DNA of 64,000 nt from Dipteris shenzhenensis (lineage: Eukaryota > Polypodiophyta > Polypodiopsida > Gleicheniales). How positions within the stretch are numbered: the first letter of the stretch is position 1; every line of letters starts with the position of its first letter. Positions 10,680 through 21,556 of this stretch are shown here, in pieces. The stretch lies in NCBI GenBank assembly GCA_047967505.1, contig CM106539.1; one strand, 5' to 3'. The position numbers and the translations under genes were made by a program. The notes under the pieces are model-generated. The model did not search any database. It saw nothing but the letters and a program-made list of their open reading frames with translations, and was not told where the DNA came from.

Positions 10680-11045
10680 TTGATATTCTTGACATCGAGC
10701 TGATACACATTCTATTTGCTAAGGTCGTTAGTGATATCAAGAACTGTATGGAATCCATCTTTGCTACTGGAACATAAGTCTCATCATAGTCTTGACCATA
10801 TTACTGTGCAAATCCTTTTGCAACTAGTCTAGCTTTGTATCTTTGAATACTTCCATCTAGATTGTACTTCACTTTGTATACCCATTTGTTTGCTATGGCC
10901 TTCTTTCTTGGTGGAAGGTTGCATAATTCCCAAGTATTATTCTTATACAAAGCATCCATTTCTTCATTCATAGTAGTTTGCCATTCTGGCTTGTCTACTG
11001 CATCTTCGAAGTATACTGGCTCTTTTGTAGCCATGATGGTAGGGG
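10680..11045 (-). pseudogene. Copia reverse transcriptase scrap related to N1
   Basis: On the minus strand it matches the N1 RT almost residue for residue: EPVYFEDAVDKPEWQT, EEMDALYKNNTWELC, KKAIANKWVYKVKY, YKARLVAKGFAQ and the start of the QLDVKNAF region. It corresponds to about 3385-3740 of N1. It lacks LTRs and the YIDD box, and ends at a microsatellite. It is a truncated copy rather than part of Copia A, whose LTR ends at 10631. Confidence 0.85.
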
Positions 11046-11077
11046 TACACATTCTACCAAAGAAAGGGAGTTTGTGT

Positions 11078-11127
11078 GTATGGGGGGGGGGGTATGTGTG
11101 TGTGTGTTTGTTTTATTAGTTCTCTCT

Positions 11128-11175
<48 letters not shown>

Positions 11176-11429
11176 ATATATATATATATATATATGCAAT
11201 GGGTATAATATATTATATTTTATGTATTGTATATATTATATTATATAAAATATATAATATACTATATTATTTTTATAATATATATGTATATATATATATG
11301 TAAATATATATTATTTATTTATATATATACGCTTATATATTTATGTATTTATTTATTTATATTTATACCCTTATATATTTATATATTTACTTATGTAAAT
11401 ATAAATATAGATATAAATTTTATATTTAC

Positions 11430-11480
<51 letters not shown>

Positions 11481-11492
11481 TGTATGTATATC
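11078..11492. repeat. Compound microsatellite tract
   Basis: In order: G-run plus (GT)n (11083-11110), (TC)n (about 11122-11173), (TA)n, then AT-rich sequence with ATAT and TTTA runs to 11450, and (TATG)n, about ten copies (11450-11489). Open frames through it encode only Ser-Leu or Tyr-Ile repeats and are artefacts. Confidence 0.93.
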
Positions 11493-12879
11493 AAAGCCAC
11501 CAAGGGCTCTACATTCCTCTTGGGTGTGCTAGTCCATGTAACGACCTCAAAGCAAGTCCACATAGCTACCAAAAACTTTGTTAAGTCGGTCTGCAAGGAC
11601 ACGATATGGTTTCTTGCCTCATGAATGTCATCCCCTTTGGCTACTAGTAAGGGAGCATTCTTCCACCACCTCTGATGTTCATATAAAAAACAATCAGCTT
11701 CTTTTGAGGTGGAACATTTACAATATCACCTATAAGGAAGGACATGAAAAACAACAAAATACAATTTTGTAGGAGTGTGACTTTTAAAATTTTATGAACA
11801 CTCGTAATGCTATGATTCCATAAATACTTCCTATGATGAATATTTGCTAATGATGAATAGTCTGCCAATGAGAATTTTTAAGATAACTTTCAATACCAAA
11901 GTGTGGCGAGATAACTGGAAATCCTTGCACTGAATCTGGTATAGCCATTAGAAATTACTCCTTGTCGCTAGCCCGTAACTGATATACCATATTTTCTACT
12001 TTTGCACACAACTTCCATTAAACCATTGTCTTCAATATTTATTCATGAGACTACATCAACATTTCATATTGTCTCTACACTATATGTGGAGATTGACACT
12101 TTCTCGGAGGTGATCACCAAGGAGCACCTTTGAATTTTGCTCTAAACAATACCAACCATGATCAATGTATTTCTCAATGACAATGAGCTTTTGAGCCTTA
12201 GACTTTGCCATGCTTTTCCTTTTTTCTTTAAATCCAAATTAAATTTCAAACTTTAACTAACCACTTGGAGTTTTACTTTTACACAATTTTATTTTGTTTA
12301 ATTAAAATTAAATTGAAATTTAATTATAAAACTTGACTTAAATTCCATATTTAAGGTCAAATTTTTTATTTAAAAATTTTCAAAAGAAGGGGAGGCTCTT
12401 CTTTCAATGTCCTACATACATCCATTCCTATTCTCCAGATCCCATTACATCAGTAGGCCGTTTCTGCTCTTCTCTCTGCAAGGCTACAAGCAGTTTGAGG
12501 TTTTTCTCCCGTATATAGTCTACTCTTCTGGTGCTAGCAATAGTGTGATAAAAATTGCTACTACCATAAAGGGCTACTACCATATGAGATAAAGATGATG
12601 TCCCAACTTGCATGTGAGACACCCAAATCTTCAAGACATCCTTTGTAAGACCCTCCTCTATATATATAAGGCATCTCGAATTCTGATACTGGATGAACGG
12701 CCTCTCGAACGAGAGTCAAAGATAGATAAAACTATGAAAAAGTGATCCAAACTTCTAACATTAAATATCATGGAATTTAAACTTTGTTTTAAACTAAGTT
12801 CATTTAAAATAATTTACTTAAAATTTTTAAAATAAAATAAAATTATATTATATTAGGTTAAAACCTAATTTTTAAAAAA
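11493..12879. other. Unassigned AT-rich sequence
   Basis: No frame with recognisable similarity, no LTR pair and no strong repeat seen. It becomes AT-rich after 12,230. It may be old intergenic sequence or a decayed element. Confidence 0.5.
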
Positions 12880-13960
12880 AGTAAAAGTATGTATATATTA
12901 AAATTTAGCTATTTTTTAAAAGTAGATTAATATAAATTTTACTTTTAAAAAATAGTTAAAAATATTTACTCTTAAATAAATCAAGATAGAGTAGTATTTT
13001 AAATATTTTCTAAAAATAACTTTACATGATTTTTTTTTCTTTTATAAATAAACATTACATTTTTATGATATAAAATTTCTAAAATTATTAAAGTATGAAT
13101 ATATTAAAATGTAATATTTTTTAAAAGTAAATTAATATAAAATTTTTATCAGCAAATAAATTTAAATTACTTTTAAAAAATAGTTTAAATTATTATTATT
13201 AAATAAATCAAGATAGAGTAAAATTTTAAATATTTTCTAAAAATAACTTTACATAAATTTATTTATTTTTGTAAATAAACATTACATTTTTATGATATAA
13301 AAATTCTAAAATTATTAAAGTATGAATATATTAAAATGTAATATTTTTAAATTTTTGTCAACAAAAAATTTTTAATTACTTTTAAAAAATAATTAATAAT
13401 TATTATTATTAAACAAATGAAGATAGAATAAAATTTTAAATATTTTCTAAAAATAACTTTACATAAATTTATTTATTTTTATAAATAAACATTACATTTT
13501 TATGATATAAAATTTTTAAAATTATCAAAGTATGTATATATTAAAATGTAATATTTTTTAAAAGTAAATTAATATAAAAAAATTTATCAACAAATAAATT
13601 TAAATTACTTTTAAAAAATAGTTAAAATCATTATTTCTAAATAAATCAAGATAGAGTAAAATTTTAAATATTTTTTAAAAATAACTTTACATAAATTTAT
13701 TATTTTTATAAATAACCATAACATTTTTATTATATAAAATTTTTTAAATTATTAAAGTATGTAGATATTAAAATTTAATATTTTTTAAAAGTAAAGTAAT
13801 ATAAATTTTGTAATCAACAAATAAATTTAAATTACTTTTAAAAAATAGTTAAAACTTTAAATAAATCAAGATAAGAGTAAAATTTTAAATATTTTTTAAA
13901 AATTGCTTTACATAAATTTATTTATTTTTATAAATGAACATTACATTTTTAGTGTATAAA
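12880..13960. repeat. AT-rich tandem repeat, about 220-bp period, five units
   Basis: The anchor AAATAAATCAAGATAGAGTA (with variants) occurs at 12974, 13201, 13411, 13639 and 13859, spaced 227, 210, 228 and 220 bp. Each unit continues with AACTTTACATAAATTTATT and ends with TTACTTTTAAAAAATAG. The units are well over 80% A+T. Divergence and small indels suggest an old satellite or minisatellite. Confidence 0.9.
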
Positions 13961-13994
13961 AATTCTAATATTATATTTTAAATTTAATTTCAAT

Positions 13995-14401
13995 TTTTTT
14001 AAAGAGGGGGAGGGGGGGAGGTGGAGGAGAGGGGTAGGGAGGCCAGCAGGAGGATGAGGAGGGAGGGGTGGTTGGAAGGCCGAAGAGAGGAGAGGGAAGG
14101 AAGAGGAGGGAGGTGTGAAGGGAGGGCCAAGGAGGATCGAGGAGGGAAAGTTGAGGATGGAGGAGGTCGGTCGAGAGGGAGGGCAAGGAGGGAGGCAAGG
14201 TTGAGGAGGGAGGGATCAAGAGGGGGCATGGAGGGTAGAGGGAGGGGCTCAGAGGGCCCCCCCCCTCCACCCCACAAACATCTAGTTCATGCACAACAGG
14301 TTGGGGGGGGGGAATCCCCCTTCCCCGCCTCCCTTAGCCTCCCCTCCCTCCCTCCCTGCCCACCCCCTTCGAGCCCCCTCCCCCTTCCCTCCCCCCTTGT
14401 G

Positions 14402-14457
<56 letters not shown>

Positions 14458-15180
14458 AGAGAAGGGGTAGGGGGGTGAGAGAGAAGGGGAGGAGGTGGGA
14501 GAGGGTGGTAAGTGGGGAGGGAGGTGGGAGAGGGGGTGGGACGATGGGAGGGAGAGAGCAGGTGGGGCGATGGGACGGAGGGAGGGAGGTGGGAGAGGGA
14601 GGGTTGGGCAGCATAAGGAAGGTGGGAGAGGGGCAGTTGGAGGGAGGGAGGGGGTGGGGCAGCAGAAGGGAGGGAGGGAGGTGGGAGAGGGGGGGTGGAG
14701 CGATAGGAGGGAGAGAGGGGGTGGGGCGGCTGGAGGGAGGTGGGAGAGGGGAGAGGGGGGGTGGGGCGACGAGAGGGAGGAAGGCAATGGGGCGGTGGGT
14801 GGGAGAGGGGAGGGCATGGAGGGAGGTTGGTGGGAGAGGGGGTGGAGGGAGGGGGGGAGGGAGGTGGTAGGATAGGAGGAAGGGAGGAGAGGAGAGGAGA
14901 CCGCCGGCCCCCCCCCCAACTCAAGCCCACCCCTTTAGCTCCCTCTTCTCTCCCTTGACTCAACCCCCCATGTCTCTCTGTCGATTCCCCTCCCCCCCTC
15001 TCGACTCAGCCCCCCCTTCCGCTCCCTCTCATCTCCCTCGGCTCCGCCCCCCTTCTTCCCCCTCCCTCCCTTCTCTCCCTCCACCTCAAAGCCCCCCCAT
15101 CAGCTCCCTCTTCTCTCTCTTGACTCGACCCTCCCTCACTCTCGCTCCCTCTAGCTCCCCCTTCCTCCGTCTTTTCACCG
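13995..15180. repeat. Alternating purine and pyrimidine low-complexity block
   Basis: Purine-rich GGGAGG tracts (13995-14255), a C-rich tract (about 14310-14397), (GT)n then (GA)n (14400-14460), a long purine-rich minisatellite with units like GGAGGGAGGTGGGAGAGGG (14460-14890), and a CCCTCC-rich pyrimidine tract (14905-15172). The many long open frames here encode Gly/Arg or Pro/Ser/Leu repeats on both strands and are not genes. Confidence 0.92.
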
Positions 15181-16020
15181 CTCAGCCTATGGATTAAGAA
15201 GCTTGATTGAGGCACATAGACCTCTATTTTGAGGAGGAGATATACTCCTCGGTGGGGATGCGTGAGGAGAGTGGAACTACTGGCATGTAGGGGAGGCATG
15301 CACAAGGAGATGGGCGAGTGAGGAGAAGCATAGCATGAGAAAGTGGTGAGCGTAGAGAAGCAAAGCAGGAGCAAGCAGGTCGAGCGAGTAGAAGCAGAGC
15401 AAGAGAAGGCAGTGAGGTAGTGAGGTTCGACAAAGAGGGAATATATTTCGTACGATGATGAAGATATTTCCTCAGAAATGGTGACAACGAGGAAGGTTCT
15501 AGATGATGCGAAGGGACTTAAGTTAATTCAATTTTTGGCCCTTAATCATCCATACGCTTAGGTTAATTCAATTTTTGGCAATCAAACCGCCACCTACTAA
15601 TACTAATTCCATGTTTTCAACATCACGGGGACTTATTAGGTTGAAGGGGGCAAATTTCTCGCAATATTAGCACTTTACCTATTTAGTAATATGGAATATG
15701 TATATATTTTATTTTTAAATAAATAAAATATTAATATATTAATTGACTATGTTTAAATATATTAATACATAGTATAACCTAAAAAATTATTTGCATTTAT
15801 TTGAAAAATGAAAAATTTTAACTATCATTTATATAATTTAAACAAATTTAATATATATATATATATATATATAATAAAAACATTAAAAATATATTCATTA
15901 AAAATATATATAGTATAAAGTTTAAAATGAAGAATATTAGCGAATAATAAACCAAGGAAATTCATGTCCAAAATCAAAAACAACTTTAGAAATTAGTGAA
16001 TGGGTTTGTAAGCTCAATAT
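15181..16020. other. Unassigned sequence, partly AT-rich
   Basis: 15181-15480 is a purine-leaning unique stretch. About 15520-15580 repeats TTAATTCAATTTTTGGC twice. 15660-15960 is AT-rich with an (AT)n run near 15850-15872. No coding signal seen. Confidence 0.5.
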
Positions 16021-16575
16021 TTAAAAATATGCATCAATGTGCTTACTTTCGATGAGTATGATACTTTGTAAAAGGCTTAAACTTTCTTAAAACTTAGTTT
16101 AAGACTTGTGAAAACATCGGATATCATTTATGTAGTTTAGAATGCATATTTCTTTGTTTCTTACAATGTATCATACTTGAGTGTCAAAAAATGTGTATGA
16201 TCAGTGCGCTTCTATCCTATGTGCTTTACTCAAATGGGTATGATACTTTGATTAGACCTTGAACTAGGTAAGTTTAAGGCCTCTGCAAAGTACCATACTC
16301 ATCGGATATAATTTAAATCTTTGTGTCTTACCATGCGCAATCCTTGGGTGTTGAAAAATATGCTTCGTTGTGCTTCTAGTGTATACGCTTGTCTCCGATG
16401 GATATGACACTTTTAAACTCACTTTGTTTAAGGCCTTTATAAAGTATCATACCCTTCAGATATCATTTGCATGGTTTGAAATGCACATTTCCTTGTTTCT
16501 TATCATGCATCATGCATGAGTGTTAAAAAATATGCATTGGTGTGCTTTTGGCCTATGTGCTTGTCTATGGCTTTT
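16021..16575. repeat. About 168-bp tandem repeat, just over three units
   Basis: The anchor AAAAATATGC...TGTGCTT recurs near 16023, 16186, 16353 and 16524 (spacing about 163, 167 and 171 bp). Each unit also holds GAGTATGATACTTT, a GTTTAAGGCCT-like segment and CATCGGATATCATTT. Units are diverged but clearly homologous. Monomer length is in the range common for plant centromeric or subtelomeric satellites. Confidence 0.85.
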
Positions 16576-16587
16576 ACGTATTTCCCA

Positions 16588-16616
16588 CTAAACCCTAAAC
16601 CCTAAACTCTAAACCC
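16588..16616. repeat. Interstitial telomere-like repeat (CCCTAAA)n
   Basis: Four consecutive units of the plant telomere complement CTAAACC(C), one of them altered (CTAAACT), directly after the 168-bp tandem repeat. It is too short to be a chromosome end. Confidence 0.85.
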
Positions 16617-16619
16617 TTC

Positions 16620-19600
16620 TTCCACCCTCACAATGTTTGCTAGTCATTTCATATGAATGTATCATGCACTTATGAGATTAAATGTAATCTAATTAGCAAA
16701 TAGGATGACCATGGAACCATTTAACCTGATTAGCAAATAGGATGATTCCACCTTTCCCCTGCAAAGTTATTATAATTAGTTCAACTACATTAAAGTTAAT
16801 ATTAACAACACAATTCTTTTCCCATTGGTACCCATTATGTTTTGAGAATCGTTTTTGGTAAAAATAAATTTCTCTCTATATAGTGAAGTTTATTCTTTAA
16901 GCTTATAATCACTCTTTTCGAGGGCTTTTGATTGCATACATGTTGCATAATTTTGACTTGATCTCAACCTTAAAAACATTCTTAACAACAATCGTGCTTG
17001 AATTAGGCCCACAAACCCTTTGTTGGCCTGCCTTGGAAAGCCTAAGTTAAGGCAACGACTAGGAGAAGCGAAATTACGGAATTTTTAAAATTATGCACGT
17101 TCGTTAGCGTGTTTATTTTTTATTGGTAGATAGTTTTATGCGTGGTTCATAGTTTTATGCGTGGTTCATAGTCCGTTGGCGTTGCAGTCAATGGGTGTAC
17201 TCCACTTGGTGTTGCGGCCAATGGGTTTCCTCCACGTGGCGAATTGCGTGTTGTTTAGTTGGGGTTCCTCTCGCCTCCATTTCTCCTGCTCTCTGTGTCT
17301 CTCTATTTTCTCCCTCTGCTCTGCTTGCTTCTTGCAATACCATTACCTTCATCATGCGCAACCCCCACTATCATTCCAACTCCAGTCTTGTCCCCTGGAA
17401 TGCGCGACAATGGCCAGCAAAGATCAATCAAAGGTGTTGAGGTTTGACATTGATATTTGCATGCCAGGTTCGCACAACAAGAGCTAGAACTTGCAGAAGG
17501 TAAAACCAGACTTCCAAGACTTCTCCAGCATTCTCTCCAATGCTAGCTGAAGCTGGCACTCCAATCTCTACCCGTCCAGTTTGCTGACCTGCTCTTGTTT
17601 GTACTGGTTGCGCAGTCAATCCAATCTGTTGCTGTGTATTTTGTCGGTTGAGTAATCAGATCATACAAGTTTTGGCTCCATCGTGTAGAAATTCCTGTGT
17701 ACTAATTGTCTTCGATCAGAATGTTTGCTTCATCTTGTGATCCAGGTGGATTAATTGCATAGAGAAGATCGGACAATCCGAATTCTCCGAAGATCTGTGG
17801 TGTGTCGCTCATTAGGATCGTATGCGGGTAAATACAATGCAATGGATTGGGATTTGGCAAGATATCAGGGTGAAGTTTTAAACCTTGCAGACTTGGGAGT
17901 TTGGGTTGCAGGTACAGGCTTGTGGGTCTCTTGTAACGGAGGAGCAACCTCATTCTATGGTTGTTCCAACGGAATGCTTCTTTATGGGTTACGGTTTCTA
18001 CCAGCCCCCTCAATATTCCAATTATTGTATCTCATCACCGACTAGTCTGCTGAGCCCACCGATTTTTGTTCAGATTTTCAAGCAGACTGCTATCCATTCG
18101 AGGAGCCTCTAGCCCCATTTTGTCACAATATTTTTTTTGCCCTTGATTGGGTACTGTTTCATCTTGCGGGAGGAAACCAGAGAGTATTTTCAGTTACATT
18201 TTGTGTAAGCCTGGTATAGTGGAATGATTTGCTGAGCTTGAAAGTTCAGAGCCATGCTTCAAGGATGGAAATGAACTCACCAGGTTCAAAAGCTTTTTGT
18301 CCTCAGGTTTGGAACTGTTATGGCGAAGATGTTTTTCGTGTCTACTTTTGAGTGTTTGCTGGTTGGAATTGAATAAACAGTGCCTACAACATGTTTTGAA
18401 AGTTTTCAGGCCTTTTAAAAGACTGAAAAACGTTATGAACCGTGTAAAAGTGACCGTATCTTTTCCACATATAATTAAAATTGTTGAAGCTTTTGGTTGC
18501 CTATGTTTTGTGGAGTCCTGTGAAATAGTAGCGTCTTCCCATTCGATATCTTATTGTGGAGCGAAGTCTACATTTTTTTGTTATGATTAAACAGAGTCTA
18601 GCTCTTCATTTGTGAATTTAAATGTCCAAAGCTATCAGGATGATTGATAAGAGCAAGTGATTGAGGGTATCCGAATACTATCACCCGGCATTGTCATAGT
18701 GTTGTGTTGCTTTATTATACAATCTGTCCCATGCTATTCTCCTCTTTGTTGCGGGATTCGTAAACAAGACGCATGGGCTCTTCTAGATCTAGGCCCTCCA
18801 ATGACAAACACAGTTCGAGCACTTGTAAGGTAAGGGTTCATGTCTGCCTCTTGGACGTGTATGACTAAAACACGCTCGCCAACCCTTGCGTCAACTCTAA
18901 GTTTGCCTTTAGAGCTAACACCAACCAAGGAACGGCTAAGAGAGATGGGTATTGCTAAGAATATGGGCACAAACAAGCGAGTGAAGAAGACTTTGAAAAT
19001 GGCTTTCCATGCTACTGCCAAATTTTTGGTTGGCTATCCATTGCGTAGTGTGCTTCGACGCAAAGTATGCAATATCTTTTTAAAGTGTAGAATAGAGATA
19101 GAAATAGCACCACCCACAACTGAGGAGACAAACTCGGAAACTAGCAATGCTTGAATTTTTAGCAATGTTCTAAAGTTTGTTTTCGAAGCAAAACTTTTTC
19201 CAAACTCCTCTATGGATTCAACATCGTTTCTAAAAACATAAAGCTATCGATTGTCTTATCAGATGTTGTGTTTTTTTGGAAGCAGTTTTGGAAATCATTC
19301 TATTTAATAATGTTCGCAAATCCTTAAAGCGCAATAAATTTCACTCTATCCACCAGCAATGATGGATTTTTCTATAGTTATTGCCATGTAGAAAAAGCAA
19401 AACATAAATAAGACGATTCGACCCAGAATTGTCTCTTACAAGAGTTGGATAGCTAAGACCCTGCTAGATCGTATTGCTACAGATGTGACAGCGTCTAAAC
19501 AATTTTGTAGGTACCATGTGTGAAGGGATGTGTCACATTGTGCGTCGATAATCTGGTGGCCCCGAAGCTCCGCGGCTCACATGTAGATGAGGTCCTGAGT

Positions 19601-19960
19601 TTGCACTGTCCATTCCTTCAAGTTCATAAGCGAAGTGTCATTGCAACAAGATCGATGTTGGTAGACAAACACGCAGCGGGCGAGTTCACAGTCAAACAGT
19701 TTGGGCTATGTGACAGACTTTGTAAAGGCTGCTTAGCGGAGACATAGTGCGTAGTTCGCATTGCTACGTACATATTCTTGCTTGGCTTGTTTTGATTCCT
19801 TGCTTGCCCTAGTTTTGTCTTGCTCTACTGTACATAGCCTTTTCCAAAAGCTCCACAGACTATTCTTTGTACAAAGCTATGCATTCTGATTTTTTAATTT
19901 TTTATTTAAAAACATGTATAAGTAGCTCGCACTAGTTGTTAATAAACTATTTAGACACCA
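16620..19960. other. Unassigned 3.3-kb stretch before the Helitron genes
   Basis: Contains modest frames on the plus strand (17161-17487, 17755-18112, 18297-18590, 18840-19154, 19520-19747) and shorter ones on the minus strand. I recognise none of them. A segment around 17930-18045 encodes a Gly/Tyr/Phe/Pro-rich run (MGYGFYQPPQYSNYC), which could be a scrap of a host gene carried by the adjacent Helitron. That is a guess. It may include the Helitron 5' region. Confidence 0.4.
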
Positions 19961-21556
19961 ATGGATTTAAACATCGACATTAAATCTGAGAGCATTGATT
20001 GGAACCTAGACTTTCTTTCACGATGCCCACAAAACACAGACGCATTAGCCTCCCTCCATAGCTTCTACCTAGCCACTCAGCACGCTGCAGTTGCCAACAT
20101 AGTGCAAGAAGCTTTCTCTGCATTATCTTTTGGATCGGACTTAGCAAGCTATAGTTCCCAACTCAGCAAAAACATTCTCAGCATGACTCAAGCAAATCAA
20201 TTTGTCTCTTTTTACTCTGTATTGCACAACTGCCTTTTAAGTCTGCATTCCAAAACAGCGCAATCTTTCACAGTCTTTACCTACAACAACGACTCACTAG
20301 CTACTTCTATGGAAGTTCAAGGAATCCGAAAGAAAAGGACATGCTTGCTCCTACTAAATGAGGTAACAATACCACCTACAATTCTGCCAATGCTAAACAA
20401 CAAGGAGAAGCATACATACCAAGCATGGGACATGCACGAAGAGGCTTCCTTATTTTTCCTTATGCACGGCCAAGAGAGCTATTCAGCTAGAGAAACAACG
20501 AAGCTCTTCCAAGCGCAACAACCTAGTAGCACACACTCGATGGCACAAATTTGCAACAAAATATACAAGCTGCAAAACAAGGAATACTTCAAAGACAACG
20601 AGCACACAAGCAGAACAACCACCACAACACCTACAATGCCGCCAATTGCTACAAGCGAAAACATTGTTAATGAGGCCTGGACAACAACAACCCATAATCG
20701 ACCAAAGAGAAAAAGGGCCATGAGCAAAGTAATCAAGACATACCTTGCCAAAACTGAGGACACACTGAAGCACGCATGTAAATGTTGTAGGCGACTCACC
20801 TTCGAAAAGAAATTAAAGCGCTTGAACACTACCGCACAAGACTTTGCTACTACAGAAAACATTGTTGTAGCGGACGTCCTCCTGGATAGACATTGAGTAT
20901 GCTCCTTATGTCATAAACAAATCCAAGACAAACGAACACCTACTTTCTCAAGAAAGAATGCACAAATGGCCCCTAAAACAAAGCACACAAGCGCTCTTAA
21001 TCAAATAGAGGAGTGCCTAATTTCTATCAGGATACCGTTCGCACAAATAAGGCAACTGCCATACGAAGGGCAACCTGGACTTCATGGCAGTGTGGTAAAT
21101 GTCTTCACAGACGTTGACAGGGCCCAGCGAGTTCTTCCACCGTTCTTGAGTGAAGCCACGACAGTCGCAGTGGCAATTAAGCAACGACTACAATACAACC
21201 ACAACTACATCAGTGGGTTGGTCAGGCCCACAAAAACTATGCGCGCGTTGCACGAAATACTGGAAACACCACTGTACAAGGAAAACAATGTGCAAATTAA
21301 CATGGCTTGGCTACAACACATTCACGAAGTCCAAGTTGCCGAAGCAATCACAGAGTCAGCATTGTTGCACGCAGAGGAAGCAAATCCCGACATTGACCTA
21401 GAAACTGACACTTTGGTACATGGAATTTACTCAAGCCAACAAGTCATTGACTATGAGGCATCCCCAATAGTAGTTGCACCATCTGAAGGATTCTCAGCTT
21501 TGGGGATTTTCAAAGACCCATACTGTGAAGAGCTAGAATTTCCAACACTGTTTTAG
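19961..21556 (+). pseudogene. Helitron N-terminal protein: SANT-like region plus DUF6570
   Basis: Two open stretches (19961-20896, 311 codons; 20897-21556) share one frame and are split by a single TGA at 20894-20896. Residues ~155-215 have the Trp/Glu start and the CNKIYKLQN end of a Myb/SANT-like DNA-binding region. A basic cluster RPKRKR near residue 246 could act as a nuclear signal. After the stop, VCSLCHKQIQ, EECLISIRIPFAQIRQLP and HGSVVNVFTDVDR match the DUF6570 module that precedes the Rep domain in many Helitrons. Start chosen at the first Met of the long frame. Confidence 0.8.

Noticed and set aside
11076-11624. Open frames rich in Tyr, Ile, Leu and Ser
   Set aside because: Products of (TC)n, (TA)n and (TATG)n microsatellites.
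14021-14963. Several open frames of 100-210 codons on both strands
   Set aside because: They lie in the purine/pyrimidine low-complexity block and encode only Gly/Arg/Glu or Pro/Ser/Leu/His repeats.
16588-16616. True telomere end
   Set aside because: Only four units, flanked on both sides by ordinary sequence.
17755-18112. Possible YTH-protein-like or other host gene fragment (Gly/Tyr/Pro-rich run)
   Set aside because: Similarity rests on composition alone; no conserved domain motif seen.
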